A program made the translations under genes and the position numbers. Below the pieces are notes generated by a model. The model did not search any database, was not told where the DNA came from, and worked only from the letters and a program-made list of their open reading frames with translations. Of a stretch of DNA of 64,000 nucleotides, positions 17,647 through 26,080 are shown in pieces. The stretch is from Gp7-AA6 sp036001245 (lineage in GTDB: Bacteria > Acidobacteriota > Thermoanaerobaculia > UBA5066 > Gp7-AA6), in NCBI GenBank assembly GCA_036001245.1, contig DASYUL010000061.1:38880-102879 (forward strand). The letters are read 5' to 3'. Numbering within the stretch: the stretch's first letter is position 1; each line of letters begins with the position of its first letter.

Positions 17647-17862
17647 CCGCGGGGACAGGTCCTGCGGACCTGCACCCGCCACCTTATCTCGCGTGGGGAC
17701 AGGTCCTGCGGACCCGCACCCGCCACCTTTATCTCGCGGGGAGAGACCCCTGCGGGATCTGTCCGGCGGGCGTGGACTGCGGCGGGTGCAGACCCCTGCG
17801 GGATCTGTCCCCGCGGACGTGGACTGCGGCGGGTGCAGACCCCTGCGGGATCTGTCCCCGCG
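17647..17862. repeat. cluster of five palindromic repeats (GCGGGGACAG...GGCGGGTGCAG)
   Basis: A 216-base convergent gap filled by about 46-base units. Two face one way (17647-17692 and 17694-17739: GGGGACAGGTCCTGCGGAC then CGCACCCGCCACCTT, ATCTCGCG spacer). Three face the other way: a partial one at 17744-17770 and near-identical ones at 17771-17816 and 17817-17862 (GCGGCGGGTGCAGACCCC then TGCGGGATCTGTCCCCGCG). A single copy is at 33812-33849. The head-to-head arrangement resembles REP/BIME clusters; it may fold strongly and terminate both convergent genes (inference). Confidence 0.75.
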
Positions 17863-17869
17863 ACTTTCT

Positions 17870-18676
17870 CTAAATCTCCGCGTCCGAGAACAGCCCCGAC
17901 GCGACCCGGACGATCTCGGCGGCGACCGCGGGAGTGCCGGCCACGACGTTGCCGCGCTCCCAGTGCGCCGCGGTTCCGTCGAAATCGGACGTCCGACCGC
18001 CCGCCTCCTCGATCAAAAGGGAGCCGGCCGCGATGTCCCAGATCGAGAGCTTGAACTCGAAGAAACCGTCGAAGACACCGGCGGCGACGTTCGCCAGGTC
18101 GAGGGCCGCCGATCCCGCGCGGCGGATCCCGCGCGCGCGCAGAAAGAGCTCGCGAAACAGTGCGAGGTAGAGATCGATCCGATCCTTCGAACGGAACGGA
18201 AACCCGGTCGCGAGAAACGCGCCGTCCAGGCTTTCCGCGCCCGTGACGCTCAGGCGTTCGCCGTTGCGGAAGGCGCCGCTGCCGCGCTCGGCGGAGTAGA
18301 GCTCGGCGCGCAGCGGATCCCAGATCGCGCCGGCGACGATCTCGCCCCCCTCGCGAGCGGCGACCGAGACGCACCAGAACGGGAATCCCGCGATGAAGTT
18401 CGTCGTGCCGTCGAGCGGGTCCACGATCCAGGTGCGCGACTCGCCGCCGGCGCCCCGGCGTCCCCCCTCTTCTCCGAGGAAGCCGTCGTTCGGATACCGA
18501 TCGTGAATCCGCGAGACGATCACCTCCTCGCTCTCCTTGTCCGCGCGGGTGACGAAGTCGTTCGCTCTCTTCTCGGACACCGACCCCCGGGGCAGGCTCC
18601 TCCAGTACCGCTCGATCACGTCCCCGCCGGCACGGGCGGCCTCGACGGCCGCTTCGACGAGCGAGCTCCCGCTCAC
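17870..18676 (-). CDS. suhB: inositol-1-monophosphatase family protein (SuhB-like)
   Basis: 268-aa Mg-dependent phosphatase of the IMPase family. Both signature motifs are intact: FLGEEGG with WIVDPLDGTTNFIAGFPF (metal-binding Asp pair, about residues 85-105) and LSIWDIAAGSLLIEEAGG near the C-terminus. Likely substrates are inositol phosphates or related sugar phosphates; a SuhB-like role in rRNA antitermination is possible but cannot be read from sequence. The GTG at 18676 overlaps the stop of the GH-like gene (GTGA). Last gene of the pyrR-pyrB-pyrC-GH-suhB run. Confidence 0.88.
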   Translation of the reverse strand: MSGSSLVEAAVEAARAGGDVIERYWRSLPRGSVSEKRANDFVTRADKESEEVIVSRIHDRYPNDGFLGEEGGRRGAGGESRTWIVDPLDGTTNFIAGFPFWCVSVAAREGGEIVAGAIWDPLRAELYSAERGSGAFRNGERLSVTGAESLDGAFLATGFPFRSKDRIDLYLALFRELFLRARGIRRAGSAALDLANVAAGVFDGFFEFKLSIWDIAAGSLLIEEAGGRTSDFDGTAAHWERGNVVAGTPAVAAEIVRVASGLFSDAEI

Positions 18677-20871
18677 GGGGAAGCGCTCTCGACGCCGGCG
18701 AGCCCGCGGAAGCCGGCCGCGATCGCGTTGCCGGCCGGACGGCCCAGAAAGTTGAAGCTCACGTCCGAGCCGTCCGCCTCGCGCCCGTCGGAGAAGGCCT
18801 TCCACCAGTAGACTCCGCGCCACCACTTCTCTCGCGCGAGCCCGGCAAATACGGCCCGAACGGCCCGCGCGGCGTCCTCCGGGGCGAATGGCCGGCCGGA
18901 GTCCTCGTCGTGCGGCGCGATCCACGCCGCCCGCGCGGGTGGATAGCCGGCCTCCGCGAAGACAACCGGCTTTCCCGTGGCGGCGGAGAGCCGTGCCACG
19001 GGTTGCGTGGCGCGCCGCACGCCCGCGACGAGCGCCGCGTCGGTCGCGTGCGGATCCGCCGAGAGCGGATCGTAGAAGTCGGCGCCGATCGCGTCGAGCG
19101 CGTCCCAGAAGCGGACGCGCGGCGCCGCCGAAGCCCAGTTGGTCGTGTAGACGAGCGGAGCGCCCGTCGCGAGGCGCACGGCCGCAATCGTTTCGCGCCA
19201 CTCCCTCTCCCGCGCCTCGGTGCCGGTGAGCTCGGTGCCGACGCAGAGGAGCGCCGCGCCCGAGGCTTCGGCGACGATGGCATGGTGCACGGCGAAGCGC
19301 CGGTACGCCTGGAACCATCGGCCCCAGTCGTCCGGCGTCGTCATCGCGACGGTCCCGACGAACGCCCCTCCTCCGATCCAGATCTGCGGCTTCAACATCG
19401 CGGTGATGCCGAGCGACCGCGCGTCGGAGACCGCGCGGAGGGTCCCTTCGTCGGTCTCACCGTGCGGACTGCGGTGGACGAACCCGATCTCCGGCGTGCG
19501 CTCGGTACGAGAGAAGCCATACGGAATCACCGCGATCGAGTTCACGGACATTCCCGAGAGGCGCTTCAACGTCTCGAGCGAGCGCGGGGACGCGTAAGAG
19601 CCCTCGACCGAGTTCGACATCGCGTAGGACACACCCCGCAGGAAACCGGGGGGGAGCGGTCGGCGTCGCGGAGCCGAAACCGGGACGCGCTGCGCCGACC
19701 TCCGCCACCGCTCGAGGGTAGCCGCGAGCTCGTGATCCGGCGCTGCGAACGCGCGCCGCAGCGCCGCGTCCCCGCCCTCACGAAATCCGGAATCGAGCCA
19801 GGAAGCGGCCGATCCGACCGCGAAGATCGGAGACACGTCCTCTCGCGCCGAAGGGTCGTCGCCCTCCTCGCCCGCGAGAATCTCCCGGACAGTTGGGTGA
19901 ACTCCCGCGCGCTCGAGGAACGCGGCGAAGGAAGCGACGTCTCTTCCCCACCAGCGGCCGTGTGCGCGCGCGCCGGCGGCGAGGAGAAGTATCGGCCGTC
20001 CCCGGAGGGCGGACTCCGCCCCACCGATCGCGGCCGCCGCGAGAACCGGGGAGACGAGGTCGGGCTCCGCGGGCGCAGAGGCGTCGATATCCACGCGCGC
20101 CCGGTCGCCTTCCCACGCGAGATCGGCCGGGCGGGACGAGCCCATGGAGAGGCCCTTCGTCGAAGGGTCGGGATAGAGAAGGACGGTGACGGCGGAGCGG
20201 CCAGTCTCCGCGGAGAGAAACCGGTCGAGAACCGGGGCCCACTTCTCGAACGTGCGGCGCTCCCCTACGCGAAAGCGCCACACGGCGTTTCCTCTTCGCC
20301 CGGACGCGAGCGAAGAAAAGAACCGTTCGCGGTCGGCGATTCGGTCCCGCTCGCTCGCACGGTCGATCTCGAGCACGCCGGCGCGGGTCCTCCGGAAGCA
20401 CCCTTCCTTCGTGAGCTCGCCGGAGAGTGCGTAGAACCGCCCGGGCCCGCCGTCGGAGCTCCGGAAGATCCACCGCGACCCGCGGACCGCGGCGTCGCGC
20501 GAGTTGCCGAGAACGAGCGTCTCGGAGGGACGTTGCGGGTGGGAGAGGACGACCGCGTCTCCGATCGCCCGGTACGGCCGGCCGTCGAAAACGAATCCGG
20601 TCGACTCGAGCGCCACCGGGAACGAGGCGAGACGGTTCCGGAAGGCGTTCGAGACCGGAGGCGCAGCGAGCCGCACCGTTTCCCAGCCGGCCGGGTCGGG
20701 TTCGCTCTCGCGCACCACGCGGACTTGGGTTCCCTCGCGCCGCGCGAAGGCGGCCCACCGCACGAAGCCCGTCGCCGGCCAGCCGTCGGGCAGCACGATG
20801 GCGACCCGGCGCGTCGCGGATGGGCCGGGGAGAACGACACCGAAAAGCGCCAGCAGGCAGAGCGAGAGCAC
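18673..20871 (-). CDS. secreted glycoside-hydrolase-like protein (GH113-type TIM barrel) with long N-terminal region
   Basis: 732 aa. Residues 1-20 are a signal peptide (MLSLCLLALFGVVLPGPSA). Residues about 20-415 are unassigned; they contain mixed alpha/beta sequence with no motif I recognise. From about 420 (FLRGVSYAMSNSVEGSYAS) a TIM barrel resembles GH113 beta-mannanases: CVGTELTGTE near residue 543 supplies the likely acid/base Glu, and VVFAEAGYPP near 640 the likely nucleophile Glu. WWRGVYWWKAF fits a late barrel strand. It starts seven bases after the pyrC stop and overlaps suhB, so it is transcribed with pyrimidine genes. Substrate unknown; catalytic status inferred. Confidence 0.7.
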   Translation of the reverse strand: MLSLCLLALFGVVLPGPSATRRVAIVLPDGWPATGFVRWAAFARREGTQVRVVRESEPDPAGWETVRLAAPPVSNAFRNRLASFPVALESTGFVFDGRPYRAIGDAVVLSHPQRPSETLVLGNSRDAAVRGSRWIFRSSDGGPGRFYALSGELTKEGCFRRTRAGVLEIDRASERDRIADRERFFSSLASGRRGNAVWRFRVGERRTFEKWAPVLDRFLSAETGRSAVTVLLYPDPSTKGLSMGSSRPADLAWEGDRARVDIDASAPAEPDLVSPVLAAAAIGGAESALRGRPILLLAAGARAHGRWWGRDVASFAAFLERAGVHPTVREILAGEEGDDPSAREDVSPIFAVGSAASWLDSGFREGGDAALRRAFAAPDHELAATLERWRRSAQRVPVSAPRRRPLPPGFLRGVSYAMSNSVEGSYASPRSLETLKRLSGMSVNSIAVIPYGFSRTERTPEIGFVHRSPHGETDEGTLRAVSDARSLGITAMLKPQIWIGGGAFVGTVAMTTPDDWGRWFQAYRRFAVHHAIVAEASGAALLCVGTELTGTEAREREWRETIAAVRLATGAPLVYTTNWASAAPRVRFWDALDAIGADFYDPLSADPHATDAALVAGVRRATQPVARLSAATGKPVVFAEAGYPPARAAWIAPHDEDSGRPFAPEDAARAVRAVFAGLAREKWWRGVYWWKAFSDGREADGSDVSFNFLGRPAGNAIAAGFRGLAGVESASP

Positions 20872-20878
20872 GCCGGGC

Positions 20879-22165
20879 TCAGAGCCCGTTCCAGACGACG
20901 CGTCCCGCGACGACCGTCGCCGCTGGAGCGCCCAGGAGCTCCCATCCCGCGAACGGCGTGGACCGCCCGAGGGAGACGAACCGCGCCGGATCCACGGTCC
21001 ATCGCTTCTTCTGATCGAAGAGCGTCACGTCGGCGGGAAAGCCAGGCTCGAGAGTCCCCCCGGGAAGACCGAAGGCGCGCGCGGGCCCGGTCGAGAAGAG
21101 CTCGACGAACCGGCGGAGCGAGAGATGTCCGGGCACGACGAGCCGGTCGTGGACGACCGCCGCCGCGGTCTCGAGGCCGACGACGCCGAACGGCGCCGAG
21201 TCGAAGTCGACAGCCTTCTCGTCCTCGTGATGCGGCGCGTGGTCGGTCGCGATCGCGTCGATCGTGCCGTCCGAGAGTGCCGCGACGAGCGCCGTCACGT
21301 CCGCGCGCTCGCGAAGGGGCGGGTTCATCTTGAAGCGCGTCGAATACCCGGAGCGCGCGACCTCCTCGTCGAAGAGGGTCAGGTGGTGCGGAGCCGCCTC
21401 GCAGGTGACCGCAAGCCCCTGGATTTTCGCCTCGCGAACCGATTCGACCGACAGCGCCGTCGAGATGTGCGCGAAGTGGATCCGTCCGCCGGCGAGCCGC
21501 GCGACGAGGAGGTCCCGGGCGATCGCGGCGGCCTCCGCGACGCCCGGCTGACCGGAAAGACCGAGTCGGGTCGACACCGCCCCTTCGTGCATGGGCGCGC
21601 GCCGGGAGAGCGTCGCGTCTTCCGCGTGCTGCACGACGGGCATCCCGTAGAGCGACGCGTGCTGGATCGCGCGCCGCAGGAGATCGCCGTCCGCCAGCCA
21701 CGTGCCGTCGTCGGAGACGGCGACCGCGCCGGCCCGCCGCATCTCGCCGAACTCCGCGAGCTCTTCGCCCTTGCGCCCGCGCGTGATCGCGCCGATCGGA
21801 TAGACGCGCGCCGCCCCCGCCTCGGCGCCCTTCGCGGCGACGAACGCCGTCACGCTCCGGTCGTCGTTCGCCGGCTCGGTGTTCGGCATCGCGCACACCG
21901 CCGTGAAGCCCCCGGCCGCCGCGGCGGCGGCTCCGGACGCGATCGTCTCGGCGTACTCGCGTCCCGGCTCGCGCAGGTGGACGTGCAGGTCGATGAAGCC
22001 CGGGAGGACCAGAAGGCCCTTCGCGTCCAGAACCTCGGCGCCGTCGGCGGCGAGCCGCTCTCCCACGGCCGTCACCTCCCCGTCGGAGAGGACGAGATCG
22101 AGCAGATCGTCGCGACCCGCGGCCGGGTCGACGACGCGCCCTCCCCGGATGAGAAGACGGGTCAC
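20879..22165 (-). CDS. pyrC: dihydroorotase PyrC
   Basis: Zinc amidohydrolase that closes carbamoyl-aspartate to dihydroorotate, third step of de novo pyrimidine synthesis. 428 aa, class I type. Metal ligands appear in GFIDLHVHLREPG (HxH), the VVQHAED and HISTALSV His residues, and the catalytic Asp in ATDHAPHH. AAPHHLTLFDEEV and RFKMNPPLR are class I hallmarks. The GTG at 22165 overlaps the pyrB stop (GTGA) and is favoured over an ATG eight codons upstream inside pyrB. Confidence 0.95.
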   Translation of the reverse strand: MTRLLIRGGRVVDPAAGRDDLLDLVLSDGEVTAVGERLAADGAEVLDAKGLLVLPGFIDLHVHLREPGREYAETIASGAAAAAAGGFTAVCAMPNTEPANDDRSVTAFVAAKGAEAGAARVYPIGAITRGRKGEELAEFGEMRRAGAVAVSDDGTWLADGDLLRRAIQHASLYGMPVVQHAEDATLSRRAPMHEGAVSTRLGLSGQPGVAEAAAIARDLLVARLAGGRIHFAHISTALSVESVREAKIQGLAVTCEAAPHHLTLFDEEVARSGYSTRFKMNPPLRERADVTALVAALSDGTIDAIATDHAPHHEDEKAVDFDSAPFGVVGLETAAAVVHDRLVVPGHLSLRRFVELFSTGPARAFGLPGGTLEPGFPADVTLFDQKKRWTVDPARFVSLGRSTPFAGWELLGAPAATVVAGRVVWNGL

Positions 22166-23118
22166 ATGCCGTCCCGCTCGCCTTCCCACGGCCGGCCGAC
22201 GAGGAGCAGGTAGAGAACCGCCATCCGAACGGGAACGCCGTTCGCGACCTGGTCGAGGATGACCGACCGCGGCGAGTCGGCCACGTCCGACGCGATCTCC
22301 ACCCCGCGGTTCATCGGTCCCGGATGCATCACGATTGCGTCCGCGCTCGCGCGGTTCATGCGCTCGGAGGTCAGCCCGTACCGCGTGAAGTACTCGCGGC
22401 TGGACGGGAAGAGCGATCGTTGCTGGCGCTCGAGCTGCATGCGCAACACCATCACGACGTGGGCCCCTTCGATTGCCCGATCGAAATCCGTCGTCGCCGC
22501 CGCGCCGAGCTCCTCGACGCGCGGGGGAAGAAGAGTCGGCGGACCGCAGACGATCACGTCCGCGCCCATTTTCGTGAGCAGGAAGACGTTCGAGCGCGCG
22601 ACGCGGGAGTGAGCGATGTCTCCGGCGATCACGACGCGAAGTCCCCGCAACTTTCCGAAGCGCTGCCGGATGGTGAGCGCGTCGAGCAACGCCTGGGTCG
22701 GGTGCTCGTGAGCGCCGTCGCCGGCGTTGATCACACCCGCGTGCAGGTGGCGGGCGAGCAGGTGCGGAACGCCCGGCGAGGAATGCCGCACGACGATCAG
22801 ATCCGGCGACATCGCCTGGAGGTTCCTCGCGGTGTCGAGGAGCGTCTCACCCTTTTCGACGGAGGTCCCTTGGCCTCCGCTGAAGTTCAGGGAGTCCGCT
22901 GACAGCCACTTCTCGGCCGTCTCGAAGGAGAACCGCGTCCGGGTCGAGGCCTCGAAGAAGAGGTTCACGACCATCCGCCCGCGGAGAGCCGGCACCTTCT
23001 TGATCGCCCGGTCCGCGATGGACCGCATGGACTCCGCAGTGTCGAGGAGGAGCCCGATCTCATCGGGCTCGAGCGGCTCGATCCCCAATAGATCCTTCGA
23101 CCGCAGCGCACTGATCAT
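22162..23118 (-). CDS. pyrB: aspartate carbamoyltransferase catalytic subunit PyrB
   Basis: Condenses carbamoyl phosphate with aspartate, second step of pyrimidine synthesis. 318 aa. Carbamoyl-phosphate loop FFEASTRTRFSFE, the KGET loop (SVEKGETLLDTARN), HPTQALLDALTI and the aspartate-binding HPGPMNRGVEI are all present. I chose the ATG at 23118 (MISALRSKDLLG), matching the family N-terminus; an ATG 12 codons upstream would lie in a palindromic leader. No pyrI regulatory subunit is nearby, so allosteric control is probably absent and regulation may go through PyrR. Confidence 0.95.
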   Translation of the reverse strand: MISALRSKDLLGIEPLEPDEIGLLLDTAESMRSIADRAIKKVPALRGRMVVNLFFEASTRTRFSFETAEKWLSADSLNFSGGQGTSVEKGETLLDTARNLQAMSPDLIVVRHSSPGVPHLLARHLHAGVINAGDGAHEHPTQALLDALTIRQRFGKLRGLRVVIAGDIAHSRVARSNVFLLTKMGADVIVCGPPTLLPPRVEELGAAATTDFDRAIEGAHVVMVLRMQLERQQRSLFPSSREYFTRYGLTSERMNRASADAIVMHPGPMNRGVEIASDVADSPRSVILDQVANGVPVRMAVLYLLLVGRPWEGERDGM

Positions 23119-23179
23119 CGAAAGGGTTGGGGTCCAGGTTCCCGGCCCTGGCACCCGACACCGGACACCTGAACCCTGC
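23119..23179 (-). promoter_or_regulatory. palindromic leader between pyrR and pyrB
   Basis: The 61-base gap, read on the transcribed (minus) strand, opens CAGGGTTCAGGTGTCCGG and closes GGAACCTGGACCCCAACCC, so GGGTT/AACCC and CAGG/CCTG arms can pair around a GTGCCAGGGCCGGG centre. No ribosome-binding site is seen for pyrB. It could be an attenuator or PyrR target, or only a copy of the word-type intergenic repeats found elsewhere; I cannot tell which. Confidence 0.35.
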
Positions 23180-23740
23180 TTAAGATCCCGGCCTCTCCAG
23201 TATCCAGACCTCGTCTGCGCCGTCGGTTTCCTGGAACATCACCTTGATGACCTCGCGCTGCGCGGTTGGAACGCTCTTTCCGACGTAGTTGGCCTCGATC
23301 GGAAACTCGCGGTGTCCCCGGTCGACCAGAACCGACAGCCGGATCGCGCGCGGCCGACCGAGGTCGATCACGCCGTCGAGTGCCGCGCGGATCGTGCGGC
23401 CCGTATAGAGAACGTCGTCGCACAGGATGACCGTGCGCCCGTTCAGGTCGAACTCGATCTCGGTCTTCTTCAGGAGCGGCTGCGGAGCGACCGTCGAGAG
23501 GTCGTCGCGGTAGAGCGTGATGTCGAGCGTGCCGACGGGAAACGGCGCTCCGACGAGATCCGTGAGCCGTTCCGCCAGACGCGTCGCCAGGGGCACGCCG
23601 CGCGTTCGGATGCCGACGAATGCGAGGCCCGGAAGATCCTTCTGGCGCTCCGCGATCTCGTGCGCCATGCGGTCGATCATGCGGCCGATGCGCTCCGCAT
23701 CGAGGATCTTCGCCTTTTTGAGGAGGAGGGCTTCGGTCAA
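23180..23740 (-). CDS. pyrR: bifunctional pyr operon regulator / uracil phosphoribosyltransferase PyrR
   Basis: 186 aa. The PRPP-binding motif VILCDDVLYTGRTIRAALD is complete, and the family-specific MAHEIAERQ and GIRTRGVPLA segments are clear. In Bacillus-type systems PyrR binds pyr leader RNA in a UMP-dependent way to cause attenuation, and has weak UPRTase activity (known). Its place at the head of pyrB-pyrC supports the same role here. The start is a TTG at 23740 with no strong ribosome-binding site. It is divergent from the MglA-like gene across 152 bases, which must hold the operon promoter. Confidence 0.93.
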   Translation of the reverse strand: MTEALLLKKAKILDAERIGRMIDRMAHEIAERQKDLPGLAFVGIRTRGVPLATRLAERLTDLVGAPFPVGTLDITLYRDDLSTVAPQPLLKKTEIEFDLNGRTVILCDDVLYTGRTIRAALDGVIDLGRPRAIRLSVLVDRGHREFPIEANYVGKSVPTAQREVIKVMFQETDGADEVWILERPGS

Positions 23741-23892
23741 GTCCGCGCGAGTCTAGTGGCTTGCCGGCGGGGAAGCAACTGCGAGCCGGAATGAAAGACT
23801 CTCGTTTGAAATCTCTGTCCGCCGTTCGCGAAGCGAACGCCGCGGACCCCGACCGCCGCGTTACAATCGCTGGAAAGCGACGAGGAACTCCC

Positions 23893-25170
23893 ATGGTTTT
23901 CTTCAACGCGTCGACGCGCGAGCTGACGGCGAAGGTCGTCTACTACGGGCCGGGGCTCGGCGGAAAGACGACGAACCTGAAGGTCCTGCACGAACGGCTG
24001 GAGCCGCGGACCGCGGGAGAGCTGGTCGCGCTCTCGACCGAGAGCGATCGGACGATCTACTTCGATCTGCTCCCGGTCGAGCTCGGCGACATCAAGGGCT
24101 ACCGGATCCGTTTTCAGCTGACGACCGTGCCGGGACAGACGGCGTTCAACGAGACACGTCGGGTGGTCGTGAAGGGCGCCGACGGCATCGTGTTCGTCGC
24201 CGACTCGCAGTGGACGCTCTTGCCGAAGAACCTCGAGAGCTGGCAATCGCTCAAGGAGAACCTCGCCGCGAACGGACTTTCGTTCGAGACGATGCCGGTC
24301 GTCATTCAGTACAACAAGCGCGACCTTCCCGACATCCTGTCGGTCGAGGCGATGCAGGAAGCGCTCGGGTTTTCGGCGTATCCACACGTCGAGGCGGTGG
24401 CGAGCGAAGGACGGGGGGTGACCGAGACGTTCAAATTGATCTCGAAACTGACGTTCCTCGATCTCTTGCGGAGGCTGCAGGGCCGGCCGACGCCGGAAAG
24501 CGTCGGCGAGATGAGCTCGGAAAGCTCGGATCGTTCCGGCGGGGATGCCGTGCCGGACGAGCGGCGCCCGCCCCTGACGCTCGTGCGGCCGCCGGCCGAC
24601 GATGAAAGCGCGTCTGAGGAGGCCTCCCCGCCGACCGAGATCGCCGAAGAGTCGCCCTTTCCCGAGGCAGCCGCGCCTTTCGAGACCGCCCCGCCGGACG
24701 CCCTGTCACCGGAGGTCGAAGAGAGGATCCGATCGCTCGAGGCAAAGGTGTCCGAGTCGGAGTCGGCGCGCGCCCGGGATTCGGAGACGATCGAGTCCCT
24801 CGCCGCCCGGCTCGCTTCGATCGAGGGCGCAATTCCGGCTTTCGCGGATCGGGTCGCGATCCGCGACGAGATCGCGGCGCTCGGAGAGCGCGTGGACGGG
24901 AGAATCCACGCCCTTGAGGAACGCCTCGAGGCGGAAAAGTCCGCCTTCGGGAAGAACCTCGAGGACATACAGCGGATGCTTGCGGAGCGGGCGAGCCCGG
25001 CGGCCCTTGAGTCCGAAGACCTGAAGCTCCAGCTGGCGCCGCTCCTCGAGGAGCAGGTGCGGCGCGAGACGGACGAGAACTGGACTGCCGAGATCGAGCG
25101 GCTTCGCCAAGCCCTCGCCGAGTCCCTCGACGACCTCTCCGAGAGAGTTCGAAAGGCAGTGCGGGGCTGA
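23893..25170 (+). CDS. MglA-family small GTPase fused to a C-terminal coiled-coil region
   Basis: 425 aa. Residues 1-195 are an MglA-type Ras-like GTPase: P-loop YYGPGLGGKTTNL, switch region STESDRTIYFDLLPVE, G3-like TTVPGQ, and NKRDLP (G4, NKxD). Classical MglA has about 195 residues; here a 230-residue tail follows. It is an acidic Pro/Glu/Ser linker (about 205-315) and then heptad-like coiled coil (about 318-425) with repeated Leu/Ile/Glu/Arg. MglA sets cell polarity in Myxococcus together with MglB, and no mglB lies here. The ATG at 23893 has GAGG upstream. The stop is one base from the era stop on the other strand. Confidence 0.85.
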   Translation: MVFFNASTRELTAKVVYYGPGLGGKTTNLKVLHERLEPRTAGELVALSTESDRTIYFDLLPVELGDIKGYRIRFQLTTVPGQTAFNETRRVVVKGADGIVFVADSQWTLLPKNLESWQSLKENLAANGLSFETMPVVIQYNKRDLPDILSVEAMQEALGFSAYPHVEAVASEGRGVTETFKLISKLTFLDLLRRLQGRPTPESVGEMSSESSDRSGGDAVPDERRPPLTLVRPPADDESASEEASPPTEIAEESPFPEAAAPFETAPPDALSPEVEERIRSLEAKVSESESARARDSETIESLAARLASIEGAIPAFADRVAIRDEIAALGERVDGRIHALEERLEAEKSAFGKNLEDIQRMLAERASPAALESEDLKLQLAPLLEEQVRRETDENWTAEIERLRQALAESLDDLSERVRKAVRG

Positions 25171-25171
25171 G

Positions 25172-26080
25172 CTAGGTTTTCTGGGGATCTGCGACCAGGG
25201 TCGCCAGGAACCGTTCGTCGTCGCGCCAGTCGGCGCGCACCTTCACGTTGAGGTCGAGAAACCACTTCCCGCCCGAGCGCTGTTCGAGCTCCTCGCGCGC
25301 GGCCTTCCCGATCTCGCGGATCATCGATCCGGCTCGTCCGATGACGATCCCCTTCTGGCCTTCCTTCTCGACGACGATCGAGGCGTACACGACCGTCACA
25401 TCGCGCTCCTCGTCGTGCGTCATCCGCTCGACGACGACCGCCGAGGCGAACGGCAATTCCTGGCGCGTCCGCTCGAGAAGCTTTTCGCGGATGACCTCGG
25501 CGGCCCACTCCGCCTCGGAGGTCGAGGAGAGGAAGTCCTCGGGGTAGGCTGCCTCCCCTTCCGGGAGGCTCGCCGCGAGAAGGTCTGCCAGTCGTTCGAC
25601 GCCGTCGCCGGTCTTCGCGGAGATCGGCACGATCTCGAGAAACGGGTACTGCGACGCGAAGTCCGCGATCATCGGCAGCAGGCGCTCCTTTGCGAGGAGA
25701 TCGATCTTGTTGAGTGTAAGGATGGTCGGTCTGCCTGCCCGGGCGAGGACGTCGAGCACCCGTCCCTCGCGTCCGCCTTCCGCGGCGTCCACGACGAGCA
25801 GGACGAGGTCGGCGGTCGAGAGGGCGTCGGTCGCGTCGCGCAGCATCGCGGCATTCATCCGATGGTCGGGGCGGTGAATCCCGGGCGTGTCGACGAGAGC
25901 GATCTCCGCCCCCGGACGGCGGGCGATCCCGAGGATGCGCCGGCGCGTCGTCTGCGGTTTGTCCGAGACGATCGCGACCTTCTCGCCGACGAGCCGGTTG
26001 ACGAGCGTCGATTTGCCGACATTCGGACGTCCGACGACAGCGACCTCGCCGGACCGGAAGGAGCCGGGAGCCTCGCTCAA
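25172..26080 (-). CDS. era: GTPase Era
   Basis: Ras-like GTPase that binds 16S rRNA near its 3' end and checks 30S maturation. 302 aa. G1 GRPNVGKSTLVNRL, G2 region with SDKPQTTRRRI, G3 DTPGIHRP, G4 NKIDLL and G5 ISAKTGDG are intact; the C-terminal KH domain carries GQKGIVIGRAGSMIREIG. The TTG at 26080 overlaps the corC stop (TTGA), which fits the 4-base overlaps used throughout. Last gene of phoH-pgpH-ybeY-corC-era. Confidence 0.95.
   Translation of the reverse strand: MSEAPGSFRSGEVAVVGRPNVGKSTLVNRLVGEKVAIVSDKPQTTRRRILGIARRPGAEIALVDTPGIHRPDHRMNAAMLRDATDALSTADLVLLVVDAAEGGREGRVLDVLARAGRPTILTLNKIDLLAKERLLPMIADFASQYPFLEIVPISAKTGDGVERLADLLAASLPEGEAAYPEDFLSSTSEAEWAAEVIREKLLERTRQELPFASAVVVERMTHDEERDVTVVYASIVVEKEGQKGIVIGRAGSMIREIGKAAREELEQRSGGKWFLDLNVKVRADWRDDERFLATLVADPQKT

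Noticed and set aside
17647..17862. CRISPR array
   Set aside because: Units are adjacent, in both orientations, with no unique spacers, and no cas gene is present.
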